Shown in pieces: positions 62,011 through 64,000 of a DNA stretch of 64,000 nt. This stretch comes from CAWDYA01 sp963806495 (lineage in GTDB: Bacteria; Acidobacteriota; Polarisedimenticolia; JACPZX01; DASXTC01), in the NCBI GenBank assembly GCA_963806495.1, contig CAWDYA010000008.1:641177-705176 (forward strand), in the 5' to 3' direction. A program made the position numbers and the translations under genes. Under the pieces are notes generated by a model. It did not search any database. It had not been told where the DNA came from and saw only the letters and a list, made by a program, of their open reading frames with translations. How positions within the stretch are numbered: the first letter of the stretch is position 1; each line of letters opens with the position of its first letter.

Positions 62011-64000
62011 GGACATAATACTTCTGTTCTGACGATCACACACTGGAAAACAGCCCAAAATCTCGCCGTCCTGGTTCATATGCCCCTGATCTGCTACAAG
62101 CACCATACAGCAAACCAATGAAAAAATCATCTGAAAGGCAAGCGCTTTGGTGAGGCTCCGTGAAAGATCTCCTCCTCTATAAAATATTGAGTGCTCAATC
62201 TTTTCATGACGTTGGCCTCCCAGCACCTCTAATGTGATGCATATCTGGCCATCCATAAGGATGGAGCTGAGTATGAAACAAATTCCAGGCTGTCGCAAGT
62301 TCAAAGCATTGACGGAGCTAGAGATGACATTGATGAGCTCCTAAAAACCAGAAGTCACGCAATGGGCTGCCCAAACTCAACTCGTTTTCACACACTGATC
62401 ATTTGCTGCACATGCACCACCAATTCATTTCAGTCTCAACCTGGTGCCCACAGTGTAACGGCCACCTGGGCGTTGCCGCTGCAGCCCTGTCTCGCCCAGC
62501 GCGGCCCCAAACGAATTCATCACAGCGATCGTGATGGGCGTTGCGCGCCGACGGTAGCTGCGTGTGTGCCCATTTGGACGCCATGGACCGCCATCTAAAC
62601 TTCTCGACCATTCATCCCGGCATTCTGAACGCAGACACTGCATACCCACCCGCCCCAACTAGATAGAAATTGGCCAATGTGCAACTTCTAGCCCAAAAAC
62701 TCATTTTGTTTCTCGCTGCATCTTGTAGGCATTTGAATTCTTCATTCTGATTGAAATAATCATCATAATTGGAACATGGGAGCACGCAAAATAAACACAC
62801 TGCTGTCCCCATTCTGGTGATGGTGGTGAGCAGCCACACTGCATTCCAATGTTTTGACTCACTCTCAATCAGCACAATTCCACTGCAATCCGGCCCGGGA
62901 ACAGTGATGATTCTGGTGTCACCGGATCAGCCCAGGTCATGGCATCAGCTTCTTCGTCGGCGAGCACACGTGCCGACTTGGGTCTGGACCTTGGCCACTG
63001 TCCAGCGCCACCCTCACACACATAAAGCACTCCACAGTGGCAGGCATCTGACTCATGCAGCCTTCCTATGCTCAAGCTGACAAAGCTGGTCACCGCAACA
63101 TCCCAAACAGGCAATGCAACAGTCACCGCTCTAATTTCTAACTCAAGTCCTGCTGCGTCGCCGTGTCACGCCTGATGGTCGGCGGTTTAAGCGGATGCAA
63201 AAAAGCGCGGCGAGTTGGGGCTTCGGTTGCAGTGAGTTGAAGCGTCTCGGGATGCTGGTCCCGCCTCGTCAAGCACCCGCACCTGGCGGCGCGATGATGA
63301 CGCCGCCGTGCACCGCCGTGCTGACCGACACCCCTGCCCAACAATATGGACTGATTGGCGCGGCGTGCAGTCGCCGCGGTGCGGTGACGTCGAGGCGCAG
63401 ATGGCATTGCGTGGCAACCAAGTCGTTCGTCGTGTCCAGGAAGATCGTGCCCGTCGACGGCAACTGTCCTCCTCCTGTTCAAGACTCTATTCCTATCATC
63501 TGACCACACTTGGCCCGCGTACAGCGAGCACAGGCGCCCCAACGTGCAGTGTGACAGTATCAACAGATCACCATCTCGTCGACCAGTAATCAGTGGGCTC
63601 AAAAAGCTAGAGTAGAGTCCCAGCAAGTACACGAATTCTAACAAACGACCACTCTGGCCGCCCACGTGAACTGCTCGAAAGAAGTGGCACGATTTCTAAT
63701 GAGCTATACGCCCTTGAGCAGTGACATGCACTCAACAGCACCAGAGGCTCCCTCTCGCCACTGCAGCCAATTCTACCAGTTCTGATCGGGTGCGGCGGCG
63801 GTATTGAAACTGGTCACCTGTAAAGCAACATGCCCCTGATGGCAAAGATCACAGTCATCAACCGGAGTGACGCGGCAGCGCAAGCCGCGATTTAGCACAG
63901 CACAACATTCACGACTTCACCAAATGTCTCTGATTCTGAGGCAGCACATGCACAAGCCACTGGAATTCCTCTTCAGTCTTCTGGGTCTAACCAAATATAG

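Larger units (their letters stand above)
60341..64000. other. Eukaryote-like DNA without recognisable genes
   Basis: From about 60,340 composition drops from high GC to roughly 45-50%, with A-rich and T-rich runs. Open frames are short, none exceeds 180 codons, and none reads as a protein family on either strand. Stop codons are frequent and no ribosome sites precede ATGs. A GC-richer patch lies at about 63,150-63,560, still without a family match. A diverged repeat pair lies inside. I see no tRNA, rRNA or intron pair I could support. Probably plant, algal or protist DNA joined by assembly. Confidence 0.6.

Noticed and set aside
63138..63665. 175-codon minus-strand frame in the eukaryote-like tail
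   Set aside because: No recognisable domain and no start signal; length is expected in a GC-richer patch.
1..64000. CRISPR arrays, tRNA, rRNA, insertion sequences or phage genes
   Set aside because: No regularly spaced repeats, cloverleaf, transposase motif or integrase motif was found by reading.

Overview
Positions 1 to about 60,340 are GC-rich, densely coding Gram-negative bacterial DNA. The rest, about 60,340-64,000, looks like unrelated eukaryotic-type DNA, so the window is probably a chimeric contig. The bacterial part carries several serine/threonine kinases fused to TolB-type beta-propellers or TPR repeats, outer-membrane barrels, lipoproteins and a large secreted BNR-repeat protein with ASH-like domains. 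That mix is typical of soil or sediment Acidobacteriota and related phyla. The phylum is an inference, because no rRNA or tRNA gene is visible.

Layout. 0-2 kb: a truncated secreted protein, divergent from a membrane-protein/winged-helix regulator pair whose promoter carries a near-perfect operator palindrome. 1.8-4.4 kb: an APC amino-acid transporter overlapping a class V PLP enzyme. 4.4-8.2 kb: a heavily frameshifted kinase-TolB-TPR gene and a PLP decarboxylase. 8.1-11.8 kb: a malic enzyme translationally coupled to an uncharacterised, internally duplicated kinase-like protein. 12-18.4 kb: a peptide-use block of two facing operons, POT transporter plus M24 peptidase and M1 aminopeptidase plus OPT transporter. 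18.5-25.4 kb: a lipoprotein, a DUF481 protein, a decaying CoA-disulfide-reductase/rhodanese pseudogene, a GT39-like membrane enzyme and a small barrel.

25.4-33 kb: a co-directional run of a MurQ/GckR-like double-SIS protein, a PaaK-like ligase, a kinase-propeller receptor and a long eukaryote-type GMP synthetase. 33.2-38.1 kb: a four-gene operon with an outer-membrane barrel, a FecR-domain protein, a small acidic protein and a CHASE2-PAS-GGDEF-EAL enzyme, suggesting envelope sensing linked to c-di-GMP. 38.3-42.3 kb: MOSC protein, arylamine N-acetyltransferase, lipoprotein hydrolase and an Nramp-like transporter lacking the usual metal-site motifs. 42.3-47.9 kb: a tripartite RND efflux operon. 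47.9-54.6 kb: two histidine kinases and another kinase-propeller protein. 54.7-60.3 kb: the BNR/ASH protein, a DUF4412-type remnant and the last codons of a PQQ-type propeller gene cut by the junction.

Single-base frame breaks cluster in 4.4-6.6 kb and 58.3-60.3 kb, with isolated cases near 38.8 and 48.4 kb. In these genes the broken frames still read as good family sequence, which points to sequence error rather than decay. The pseudogene at 21-22.3 kb is different: it has a stop at codon 2 and large internal deletions, which look like real loss.
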